From: Stenotrophomonas sp. 169
GTDB lineage: Bacteria > Pseudomonadota > Gammaproteobacteria > Xanthomonadales > Xanthomonadaceae
Length of the DNA: 64,000 nt
Assembly (NCBI RefSeq): GCF_014621775.1
Contig: NZ_CP061204.1
Coordinates: 2,562,501-2,626,500 of the forward strand
Direction of reading: 5' to 3'
Shown here: piece after piece, positions 57,068 to 64,000 of the stretch
Layout: every line of letters starts with the position of its first letter
Numbering within the stretch: position 1 is the first letter of the stretch
Translations under genes and position numbers: made by a program
The notes under the pieces: model-generated
Told to the model about the DNA's origin: nothing
What the model saw: the letters and a program-made list of their open reading frames with translations, nothing else
The model's database searches: none

Positions 57068-57628
57068 GCGAACGGCTGAGCCCTTCGTGGTGGGTCGCGG
57101 ACAGCGGTGTCCTGGGAGTGGGCCGGGCGGGAGGGGTTGGTGGGGGACGGCAAAAACCGCATCCATGCGGGCCTCGTTTCGCGCCATCCCTGGCGCTCAA
57201 CGCCCCCACCAACCCCTCCCGCCCGGCCCTGACAGTCCGTGCGCGCGTCCCGCCACGTAAAAAGAAAAAGAAAAAGCGGTAGCGCCGACCCATGGTCGGC
57301 GAGCGCAGCGGGCCGTGGGCGGAAACATTCCGCCGAGCACGGCTCGGCGCTACCGCAGGCCCCGTTGACGCGTCGGGCGGAGGGAGCCCCTGAGTCAGGG
57401 GCGGCCGCGAAGCGGCGGGGTGTGGGTGCTGGTGAGACGGGGCCCGCGGTTTGCGAAGCAAAGCGTGGGAGCGGCAGCGCGAATGCGATGACGTGGACCC
57501 CGCCAAGGATGGCGCGAAACGAGGCCCGCATGGATGCGGTTTTTGCCGTCCCCCACCAACCCCTCCCGCCCGGCCCACTCCCAGGACACCGCTTCCATCG
57601 ACCCACCACGAGGGGCTCAGCCGTTCGC
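57068..57628. repeat. Long inverted repeat with 128-bp arms
   Basis: Arms 57068-57195 and 57501-57628 are reverse complements with six mismatches by eye. Each arm holds a GC-rich block (GGGCGGGAGGGGTTGG), a small hairpin CCGCATCCATGCGG and GCCTCGTTTCGCGCC. The 305-bp centre includes an inverted GTAG pair (57278-57355), and no gene is visible in the 727-bp rsmD-htpG gap. It looks like two opposed copies of one dispersed element. Confidence 0.9.
57278..57355. repeat. GTAG pair inside the long inverted repeat
   Basis: GGTAGCGCCGACCCATGGTC left, CCGAGCACGGCTCGGCGCTA then CCG right; opposed SMAG-type palindromes at the centre of the 57068-57628 structure. Confidence 0.85.
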
Positions 57629-57642
57629 CCGACGCCGAGGGC

Positions 57643-57670
57643 CTTGATAACGGGACAATCACCCTCACCC
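57643..57670 (+). promoter_or_regulatory. Possible sigma-32 promoter of htpG
   Basis: CTTGAT, 13-base spacer, then CCCTCACCC, a partial match to the heat-shock consensus, 50 bp before the htpG ATG. Confidence 0.35.
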
Positions 57671-57720
57671 CTTGCGCAGGCCGCACACGCTGACGCGGCA
57701 CTGACACGGAGCCCCATGCG

Positions 57721-59628
57721 ATGACTGAAACCACACAGACCGAGACCCTTGGCTTCCAGACCGAGGTCAAACAGCTGCTGCAGCTGATGATTCACTCGCT
57801 GTACTCGAACAAGGAAATCTTCCTGCGCGAGCTGGTGTCCAATGCCGCCGACGCAGCCGACAAGCTGCGCTTCGAAGCGCTGACCCAGCCGGCCCTGCTG
57901 GACGGTGACAACGAGCTGCGCGTGCGCGTCAGCTTCGATGCCGCCGCGCACACGGTGACCATCGAAGACAACGGCATCGGCATGAGCCGCGACGAAGCCA
58001 TCGCCCACCTGGGTACGATCGCCAAATCAGGTACCGGCGACTTCCTGCGCCAGCTCTCCGGCGACCAGAAGAAGGACTCGCAGCTGATCGGCCAGTTCGG
58101 CGTCGGCTTCTACAGCGCCTTCATCGTGGCCGACCAGGTGGATGTGTACTCGCGTCGCGCCGGTGCGTCGGCCGCCGAAGGCGTGCGCTGGTCCTCGCGC
58201 GGCGAAGGCGAGTTCGATATCGCGCAGGTGGAAAAAGCCGAGCGCGGTACCCGCATCGTGCTGCACCTGAAGGAGGGCGAGCAGGACTTCGCCGATGGCT
58301 GGCGCCTGCGCGGCATCCTGAAAAAGTACTCCGACCATATCGGCCTGCCGATCCAGATGCCGAAGGAACAGCCGGCCGCCGAAGGCGACGATGCGGCGCC
58401 GGCGCTGGAATGGGAAACCGTCAACCGCGCCAGTGCGCTGTGGACGCGTCCGCGCACCGAGATCACCGACGCGGAATACACCGAGTTCTACAAGCACGTT
58501 GCCCACGATCACGGCGATCCGCTCGCGTGGAGCCACAACAAGGTCGAAGGCAAGCTGGAGTACACCTCGCTGCTGTACGTGCCGGGCCGCGCACCGTTCG
58601 ACCTGTACCACCGTGAGGCCCCCAAGGGCCTGAAGCTGTACGTGCAGCGTGTGTTCGTGATGGACCAGGCCGAGCAGTTCCTGCCGCTGTACCTGCGCTT
58701 CATCAAGGGCGTGGTGGATTCCAACGACCTCTCGCTGAATGTGTCGCGCGAAATCCTGCAGTCCGGGCCGGTCATCGATTCGATGAAGTCCGCGCTGACC
58801 AAGCGCTCGCTGGACATGCTGGAGAAGCTGTCCAAGGACAAGCCGGAGCAGTTCGCGACGTTCTGGAAGGAATTCGGCCAGGTGCTGAAGGAAGGCCCCG
58901 CCGAAGACTTCAACAACCGCGAGAAGATCGCCGGCCTGCTGCGTTTCGCCTCGACCCGTGGCGATGGCGATGCGCAGACGGTGTCGCTGGCCGATTATCT
59001 CGGTCGCGTGGCGGAAGGACAGGACAAGATCTACTACCTGACGGGCGAGAGCTACACCCAGGTGCGCAACAGCCCGCATCTGGAAGTGTTCCGCAAGAAG
59101 GGCATTGAAGTCCTGCTGCTGACCGACCGCATCGACGAGTGGCTGATGGGCTACCTGACCGAGTTCGACAGCAAGCGTTTCGTTGACATCGCACGGGGCG
59201 ACCTGGACCTGGGCGCGCTGGAAAGCGAGGAAGACAAGCAGGCACAGGAATCGGCAGCCAAGGACAAGCAGGCCCTTGTCGAGCGCCTGAAGACCGCGCT
59301 GGGGGATGACGTCGCCGAGGTCAGGGTGTCGCACCGGCTGACCGACTCGCCCGCCGTGCTGGCGATCGGCGAGCAGGACCTGGGCCTGCAGATGCGGCAG
59401 ATCCTGGAAGCCAGCGGGCAGAAGGTGCCGGAGAGCAAGCCGGTGCTGGAGATCAATCCGGGCCACCCGCTGATTGCCAAGCTGGACGCGGAAGCAGACG
59501 GCGAGCGCTTCGACGACCTGGGCCGGGTACTGTTCGACCAGGCCGCGCTGGCCGCCGGTGACAGCCTGAAAGATCCGGGCGCCTATGTGGCTCGTTTGAA
59601 CAAGCTGCTGCTGGAGCTGTCGGCGTAA
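57721..59628 (+). CDS. htpG: Chaperone protein HtpG (Hsp90)
   Basis: 635-aa Hsp90. The N-terminal ATPase carries [40 protein letters not shown] and [20 protein letters not shown], with [20 protein letters not shown] closing the nucleotide site. The middle domain (ending about residue 500) has [20 protein letters not shown], and the C-terminal dimerisation domain ends [10 protein letters not shown]. Length is normal for bacteria. Confidence 0.98.
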   Translation: MTETTQTETLGFQTEVKQLLQLMIHSLYSNKEIFLRELVSNAADAADKLRFEALTQPALLDGDNELRVRVSFDAAAHTVTIEDNGIGMSRDEAIAHLGTIAKSGTGDFLRQLSGDQKKDSQLIGQFGVGFYSAFIVADQVDVYSRRAGASAAEGVRWSSRGEGEFDIAQVEKAERGTRIVLHLKEGEQDFADGWRLRGILKKYSDHIGLPIQMPKEQPAAEGDDAAPALEWETVNRASALWTRPRTEITDAEYTEFYKHVAHDHGDPLAWSHNKVEGKLEYTSLLYVPGRAPFDLYHREAPKGLKLYVQRVFVMDQAEQFLPLYLRFIKGVVDSNDLSLNVSREILQSGPVIDSMKSALTKRSLDMLEKLSKDKPEQFATFWKEFGQVLKEGPAEDFNNREKIAGLLRFASTRGDGDAQTVSLADYLGRVAEGQDKIYYLTGESYTQVRNSPHLEVFRKKGIEVLLLTDRIDEWLMGYLTEFDSKRFVDIARGDLDLGALESEEDKQAQESAAKDKQALVERLKTALGDDVAEVRVSHRLTDSPAVLAIGEQDLGLQMRQILEASGQKVPESKPVLEINPGHPLIAKLDAEADGERFDDLGRVLFDQAALAAGDSLKDPGAYVARLNKLLLELSA

Positions 59629-59722
59629 AGGCCGTTCGTGATGCAGTAGCGTGAGGACGATCGGTCGTCACGCTGCTGCGGCTGCCCGGTCCGGCTCTGG
59701 TCGGCTGCTCGGTCTGGCTCTT

Positions 59723-59825
59723 GGTAGAGCCGACTTCAGTCGGCTGCTCGATCCACGTCAGCCGACTAAAGTCGGCTCTACCAAGCTGCTCGGTCTACGC
59801 CAGCCGACTGAAGTCGGCTCTACCA
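59723..59825. repeat. Cluster of GTAGAGCCGACTTCAGTCGGC palindromes
   Basis: Three hairpin arms (GGTAGAGCCGACTTCAGTCG; GCCGACTAAAGTCGGCTCTA; GCCGACTGAAGTCGGCTCTA) in the 275-bp htpG-ftsY gap. Confidence 0.85.
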
Positions 59826-59903
59826 GGTTGCTTCCCTTCCTCCACGCAGGCCCTACCGGGGCCGGTGGTACCCTGTCCCCTGATTCAAAGCCGCTGCCCG
59901 CCA

Positions 59904-61307
59904 ATGCTTAGTTTTTTCCGTCGTAAAAAGACCCAGGATGCGCCGCAGGCCGACGCGCCCAAGACCCATCACTACACGGCTGAAGAGCTGGCGGCTGCCT
60001 TCCCATCGGCACGCCCGGCCGAGGAAATCCCTGCCCCGCCCGTAGCGCTCGAGGCGCCAGTGGTGAGCGAGCCGCCGCAGGCGCCCAGCGCGCCGTCACC
60101 GGTGGTGGCTGCACCGGCACCCGTTGTCCCGACACCGCCCGTGGTCAGTGTGCCCGCACGGGTTGCACCTGCGCCGCCCGTGGTCGCGGCGCCGGCGCCC
60201 GTTACCCCTGCGCCTGCGCCCCCCGCAGCGCAACCCACCGCCGAGCGCGCGCCTGAAGATTTCGTGGCCGAGGCGCTTGCCGCCGCCGCTGTACTGGCGC
60301 CGATCGCGCCGGTTACGCCTGCCATGGAACCGGCCGCCCCGGCCGCCGACCTGCCCGTGCTGGTGGATGCGGAGCCTGCACCTGCCGGTAAGAGCGGTTG
60401 GCGCGAAAGACTGCGTAACAGCACGTTCGCCCGCAGCTTTGGTGGGTTGTTCTCACGCAACCCCAAGCTCGACGATGACCTGCTGGATGAAATCGAGACC
60501 GCGCTGATCACCGCCGATGTCGGCGTCACCGCGACCACCACGCTGGTCGAAAGCCTGCGCCGACGCATGAAGTCACGCGAGTTCGCCGATGCGCAGGCGC
60601 TGCTGAAAGCACTGCGCGCCGACCTGATCAACATCCTGGTGCCGGTGGCCAAGCCGCTGGTCATCGACCGCAGTGCCAAGCCCTTCGTCGTGCTCACCGT
60701 GGGCGTCAACGGCGTCGGCAAGACCACCACCATCGGCAAGCTGGCCAAGCGCTTCAAAGACGAAGGCCACAGCCTGATGCTGGCCGCCGGCGACACCTTC
60801 CGTGCCGCTGCGGTTGCGCAGTTGCAGTCGTGGGGCGACCGCAATGGCGTCACCGTGATCGCGCAAGGCCAGAATGCCGATGCCGCTTCGGTTGCATTCG
60901 ATGCACTGCAGGCCGGCAAGGCGCGCGGCACCTCGGTGCTGATCGCCGATACCGCCGGCCGCCTGCACACCCAGTCCGGGCTGATGAACGAGCTGGGCAA
61001 GATCCGTCGCGTACTGGGCAAGATCGATCCCGGCGCACCGCATGAAGTGCTGATGGTGATCGACGGCACGACGGGCCAGAACGCGCTGTCGCAGCTGCGC
61101 CAGTTCAACGCCGCAGTGAATGTCACCGGCCTGGTCGTGACCAAGCTGGATGGAACGGCCAAGGGCGGCGTGGTGTTCGCGCTGGCGCAGGAATTCGGCA
61201 TTCCGATCCGCTTCGCCGGTATTGGTGAGCGTCCGGAAGACCTGCGCGTGTTCGACCCGGAAGCCTTCGTCGACGCGCTGCTGCCTGAAGCGCTGGGCAG
61301 TGCCTGA
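59904..61307 (+). CDS. ftsY: Signal recognition particle receptor FtsY
   Basis: 467-aa SRP receptor GTPase. A long Ala/Pro-rich acidic linker (about residues 20-165) precedes the NG domain: DDDLLDEIETALITADVGVT, GTP P-loop VGVNGVGKTTTIGKLAKR, LAAGDTFRAAAVAQLQSWG, IADTAGRLHTQSGLMNEL, VTKLDGTAKGGVVFAL and FAGIGERPEDLRVFDPEAFV. It docks ribosome-SRP complexes at the membrane. The ATG at 59904 (MLSFFRRKK) is favoured over longer frames. It overlaps mutY by 8 bp. Confidence 0.96.
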   Translation: MLSFFRRKKTQDAPQADAPKTHHYTAEELAAAFPSARPAEEIPAPPVALEAPVVSEPPQAPSAPSPVVAAPAPVVPTPPVVSVPARVAPAPPVVAAPAPVTPAPAPPAAQPTAERAPEDFVAEALAAAAVLAPIAPVTPAMEPAAPAADLPVLVDAEPAPAGKSGWRERLRNSTFARSFGGLFSRNPKLDDDLLDEIETALITADVGVTATTTLVESLRRRMKSREFADAQALLKALRADLINILVPVAKPLVIDRSAKPFVVLTVGVNGVGKTTTIGKLAKRFKDEGHSLMLAAGDTFRAAAVAQLQSWGDRNGVTVIAQGQNADAASVAFDALQAGKARGTSVLIADTAGRLHTQSGLMNELGKIRRVLGKIDPGAPHEVLMVIDGTTGQNALSQLRQFNAAVNVTGLVVTKLDGTAKGGVVFALAQEFGIPIRFAGIGERPEDLRVFDPEAFVDALLPEALGSA

Positions 61308-62400
61308 GGCCGCCACCGTCGTCGCGGCCGCGCCTCCGCTGGCGTCGGTCGCCGGCGGCGGCGATCCGTTCGTCGCCCACTTGCTGCACTGGTTCGATGG
61401 CCACGGCCGCCATGACCTGCCTTGGCAGCATCCGCGAACGCCCTACCGGGTGTGGCTGTCGGAAATCATGCTGCAGCAGACCCAGGTCGCGACGGTCATC
61501 CCGTACTTCCTGAAATTCCTGCATCACTTCCCCACCCTGCCCGACCTTGCCGCCGCCGAGAACGATGCGGTAATGGCGCAGTGGGCCGGGCTGGGGTATT
61601 ACGCCCGTGCGCGCAACCTGCATGCGGCTGCCAAGCGCTGCGTGGCCGACCACGGTGGCGAACTGCCGCGCGATCTCGATGCGCTGCACGCCTTGCCGGG
61701 CATCGGCCGCAGCACCGCCGGGGCAATCCTCAGCCAAGCGTGGAAGGAGCCTTTCGCGATCCTGGATGGCAACGTCAAGCGGGTACTGACCCGCTACCAC
61801 GGCATCGAGGGGTTTCCTGGGCTGCCGGCGGTGGAACGGCCGCTGTGGACGTTGGCCGAGGCCCATGTCGCGCAGGTGCCGGCGGGCCGGATGGCCGATT
61901 ACACGCAGGCACAGATGGACCTGGGCGCTACGTTGTGTACGCGCAGCAGGCCGAGCTGTGTGATCTGCCCGCTGCAGGAGCGCTGCGTAGCCCGCCGCGA
62001 AGGCCGCACCGCGGAATTGCCCACGGCGAAGCCGAGCAAGGTACTACCCGAGCGCGAGGCCGTGGCGGTGCTGCTGCAGGATGGCCAGGGCCGCACGCTG
62101 CTGCAGAAGCGCCCGGAAACGGGCATCTGGGCGTCGCTGTGGACCCTGCCGCAGGCGGACACGGGGCTGGCGATGCAGGACTGGTTCGATGCGCACGTGG
62201 ACGGCGCGCTGGAAGATGCGCAGGCGTTGCCGCTGCTGCAGCACACCTTCAGTCATTACCGGCTGCAGCTGCAGGTGTTGCGCGCGCGGGTGAGCGGGCT
62301 GAAGGTGGACGATCCGATGCTGCGCTGGGTGGCGGCCGAAGACATGCCAGCGCTGGGCCTGCCCGCCCCGATCCGCAAGCTGCTGGAAGCGGTGTTGTGA
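61300..62400 (+). CDS. mutY: A/G-specific adenine glycosylase MutY
   Basis: 366-aa base-excision glycosylase that removes adenine opposite 8-oxoguanine. YRVWLSEIMLQQTQVATVIP carries the catalytic Glu; the HhH-GPD ALPGIGRSTAGAILS precedes the Asp of ILDGNVKRVL; the iron-sulfur cluster is CTRSRPSCVICPLQERC. The C-terminal NUDIX-like domain (LPEREAVAVLLQDGQGRTLL; LLQHTFSHYRLQLQVL) recognises 8-oxoG. The GTG start at 61300 overlaps ftsY; its first 25 residues are an Ala-rich extension. Confidence 0.95.
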   Translation: MPEAATVVAAAPPLASVAGGGDPFVAHLLHWFDGHGRHDLPWQHPRTPYRVWLSEIMLQQTQVATVIPYFLKFLHHFPTLPDLAAAENDAVMAQWAGLGYYARARNLHAAAKRCVADHGGELPRDLDALHALPGIGRSTAGAILSQAWKEPFAILDGNVKRVLTRYHGIEGFPGLPAVERPLWTLAEAHVAQVPAGRMADYTQAQMDLGATLCTRSRPSCVICPLQERCVARREGRTAELPTAKPSKVLPEREAVAVLLQDGQGRTLLQKRPETGIWASLWTLPQADTGLAMQDWFDAHVDGALEDAQALPLLQHTFSHYRLQLQVLRARVSGLKVDDPMLRWVAAEDMPALGLPAPIRKLLEAVL

Positions 62401-62470
62401 TGTGGATCGGTGGTGCTGGACGTGGCGATGTTCGTGATGCGGCTCGGTCGCGGCGAACGTGGCGATGTTC

Positions 62471-62529
62471 GGTAGAGCCGACTTCAGTCGGCTGATGCTA
62501 TCCGCAGCCGACTAAAGTCGGCTCTACCG
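62471..62529. repeat. GTAGAGCCGACTTCAGTCGGC palindrome pair
   Basis: Opposed GTAG-family hairpins (GGTAGAGCCGACTTCAGTCG left; GCCGACTAAAGTCGGCTCTA right) between mutY and yggX. Confidence 0.85.
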
Positions 62530-62575
62530 GTCGGCTCTTGCGGCCGTCCTTCCCTTTTTTTGAGAGTATCTGCCC

Positions 62576-62845
62576 ATGTCCCGCACTATTTTCTGTCAGT
62601 ACCAGCAAGCCGATGCCGAGGGGCTGGACTTCGTTCCCTACCCCGGTGAGTTGGGTCAGCGCATTTTCGCCCATATCGGCAAGCCGGCGTGGAGCGCGTG
62701 GCTGGCGCACCAGACGATGCTGATCAATGAAAACCGGCTGTCGCCGCGTGATCCGAAACACCGCGCCTTCCTGGAAGAGGAACTGGTGAAGTACCTGTTC
62801 GCGGGCAATGCGGAAAAGCCGCCGGGTTTCGTGCCCGAGGCCTGA
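62576..62845 (+). CDS. yggX: Probable Fe(2+)-trafficking protein YggX
   Basis: 89-aa YggX-type protein. [20 protein letters not shown] is the family start with the conserved cysteine at residue 7; [20 protein letters not shown] and [20 protein letters not shown] follow. It helps protect or repair iron-sulfur proteins. Next to mutY as in E. coli. Confidence 0.95.
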   Translation: MSRTIFCQYQQADAEGLDFVPYPGELGQRIFAHIGKPAWSAWLAHQTMLINENRLSPRDPKHRAFLEEELVKYLFAGNAEKPPGFVPEA

Positions 62846-62851
62846 GTTGGC

Positions 62852-63292
62852 TCAAGGTTCGCGTTCCTGGGTGGCGGCCTGGCGCAGGTCCTGCTCGGCC
62901 ACGCGCAGCGCCTTGATGTCCAATGGGCGGATGCGGGCGATGAAGCACGGCATCTGCGGGCCCGGGCCGGGGCCGCCTACGAGCACCTTGTCGAAGCGGG
63001 CGGCCACCCGCCCGACGCGGCTGGTGAGGCCGATCGCCTGCGCATACGGAAGGTCAGGGCACGGGCCTGACAGCTCCAACAGGTACGCCTCGCCGGGACG
63101 TGTCCACACGGCCAGTGCGCTGTCGCCCAGTTCCTGCCAGCCACTCAGGCTGGAGGTAAACGGCATGTCGTTCTGTGGCGCACCGGCGTGGGCGCGGTAC
63201 AGCTGCACCTTCTGTTCAGTGGTCAACCGGCCACTGGTGGCACAGGCCGCAAGACAGAGGCACAACACAGTGGCGGTGATCAGGCGCTTCAT
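62852..63292 (-). CDS. DUF6491-like lipoprotein
   Basis: 146-aa lipoprotein. The signal peptide MKRLITATVLCLCLAACATS has lipobox LAAC (cysteine at residue 17). The body, LYRAHAGAPQNDMPF, LGDSALAVWTRPGEAYLLEL and SGPCPDLPYAQAIGLTS, resembles the DUF6491 family recalled from Xanthomonadaceae proteins. Two further cysteines (PCPD, MPCFIAR) may form a disulfide. Function unknown. Confidence 0.75.
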   Translation of the reverse strand: MKRLITATVLCLCLAACATSGRLTTEQKVQLYRAHAGAPQNDMPFTSSLSGWQELGDSALAVWTRPGEAYLLELSGPCPDLPYAQAIGLTSRVGRVAARFDKVLVGGPGPGPQMPCFIARIRPLDIKALRVAEQDLRQAATQEREP

Positions 63293-63344
63293 GGCGGATA
63301 TCCCGGGGATTCACGGCCGATGATGCAACCGCGACCGTGAACGC

Positions 63345-63447
63345 GGTAGTGACGGCCGCTGGCCGTCAATCCGGGACCGCTGCAGTGGAACGCCAGCGTC
63401 CGTCACTAACCCGGTGCAAGTTTGACGGCCAGCGGCCGTCACTACCG
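63345..63447. repeat. Inverted pair of GTAGTGACGGCCGC palindromes
   Basis: GGTAGTGACGGCCGCTGGCC left and GACGGCCAGCGGCCGTCACT-ACCG right, with about 50 bases between, separating the lipoprotein and lolD genes. Confidence 0.85.
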
Positions 63448-63458
63448 GGTCGCCGACG

Positions 63459-64000
63459 TTAGACGTCGGCGTGCGCCAGCGCGTGCAGCTTGCCTTCGCG
63501 CAGCTCCAGCACGCGGTCCAGTTTGCGCGCCAGGCTGCGGTCGTGGGTGACCAGCACCAGCGAGGTATGCCGCGCGCGATTCAGTTCCAGCATCAGCTCG
63601 AATACGGTGCCTGCGGTGCGGTCGTCCAGGTTGCCGGTGGGCTCATCGCCAAGCACGCAGGCGGGCTGGTTGACCAGTGCACGCGCCACGGCCGCACGCT
63701 GGCGTTCGCCACCGGACAGCTCGCCCGGCTTGTGCTGCAGGCGGTGACCCAGGCCTACCGACTCCAGCAGCGCCTTTGCGCGGTCATTGGCCGCCGCCAC
63801 CTCGCCGCCGCCCAGCAGCACCGGCATCATCACGTTTTCCAACGCGGTGAACTCCGGCAGCAGGTGGTGGAACTGATACACGAAGCCCAATGCCCGGTTA
63901 CGCAACACCCCGCGCTCGCCATCGGACAGCTTGGACATCTGCTGACCCGCGACGAACACTTCACCGGCACTCGGCGTATCCAGCCCGCCCAGCAGGTGCA
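63459..64000 (-). CDS. lolD: Lipoprotein-releasing ABC transporter ATPase LolD (5' end outside window)
   Basis: C-terminal 180 codons of LolD; the 5' part with Walker A is beyond the right edge. Visible are [39 protein letters not shown] (Q-loop and a LolD-type sequence), signature [17 protein letters not shown], Walker [13 protein letters not shown] and [19 protein letters not shown]. It drives release of outer membrane lipoproteins from the inner membrane with LolC/LolE. Confidence 0.93.
   Translation of the reverse strand, partial: HLLGGLDTPSAGEVFVAGQQMSKLSDGERGVLRNRALGFVYQFHHLLPEFTALENVMMPVLLGGGEVAAANDRAKALLESVGLGHRLQHKPGELSGGERQRAAVARALVNQPACVLGDEPTGNLDDRTAGTVFELMLELNRARHTSLVLVTHDRSLARKLDRVLELREGKLHALAHADV

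Noticed and set aside
57040..58008. Minus-strand 322-codon frame over the htpG start
   Set aside because: It crosses the inverted repeat and the htpG coding start; repeat-derived sequence without protein features.

Overview
The window is high-GC gammaproteobacterial chromosome that looks like Stenotrophomonas, near the S. maltophilia complex. Two things support this. Intergenic gaps are studded with GTAG-headed palindromes (stems of the types GTAGCGCCGAGC, GTAGAGCCGACTTCAGTCGGC and GTAGTGACGGCCGC) that match the SMAG/GTAG REP family described for S. maltophilia. There is also a complete smeRv / smeU1-V-W-U2-X efflux locus in its characteristic order. Genus is inferred from content; no database was searched. 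No CRISPR array, intact insertion sequence or tRNA was seen. The only RNA gene recognised is tmRNA.

Layout. 1-4029: secD (cut by the window edge), yajC, tgt and queA, all on the minus strand (Sec export and queuosine tRNA modification). 4243-9348: a class-III aminotransferase, a LOG-family nucleotide hydrolase and a GAF-GAF-GGDEF-EAL cyclic-di-GMP protein. 9470-13774: an ECF sigma factor with a putative anti-sigma partner, an IMPACT/YigZ protein, an MsbA-like ABC exporter and a small conserved-looking protein. 13991-16011: tyrA-like prephenate dehydrogenase and pdxY. 16208-23153: heat-shock cluster hrcA-grpE-dnaK-dnaJ on the minus strand, with sigma-32-like promoters before grpE and dnaK, and divergent recN. 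23462-26988: fur / bamE(omlA), rnfH-ratA / smpB, and the tmRNA gene ssrA.

26989-29780 is the accessory stretch. A frameshifted integrase remnant lies just downstream of ssrA, followed by a lower-GC Sel1-like lipoprotein, an unassigned stretch with inverted repeats and an unknown ORF. 29784-33635 holds small metabolic and regulatory genes: a single-domain response regulator, two membrane proteins (one an isoprenylcysteine-methyltransferase-like enzyme), a VOC protein, a secreted Excalibur-domain protein, a DUF1328 peptide and a secreted EEP-family hydrolase.

33779-42797 is the SmeVWX-type RND multidrug efflux operon with two short-chain dehydrogenases and the divergent LysR regulator. 42980-45227: OmpA-like lipoprotein and photolyase. 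45563-51303 is a tightly coupled four-gene minus-strand operon: TonB-dependent receptor, phytase-like beta-propeller lipoprotein, purple-acid-phosphatase-like enzyme and a signal-peptide-bearing inorganic pyrophosphatase. It reads as a phosphate or phytate scavenging system and is the most interesting functional unit here. 51459-64000 is mostly housekeeping: upp, an MBL hydrolase, ggt with a ferredoxin, coaD, rsmD, htpG, ftsY-mutY-yggX and lolD (cut by the window edge).

Besides genes, the window holds notable non-coding structure: three copies of a long GGGGACGGAGGG palindrome (one is a perfect 80-bp palindrome), a 128-bp-arm inverted repeat upstream of htpG, several tandem repeats, a DnaA-box-like cluster and a triplet-periodic low-complexity tract.
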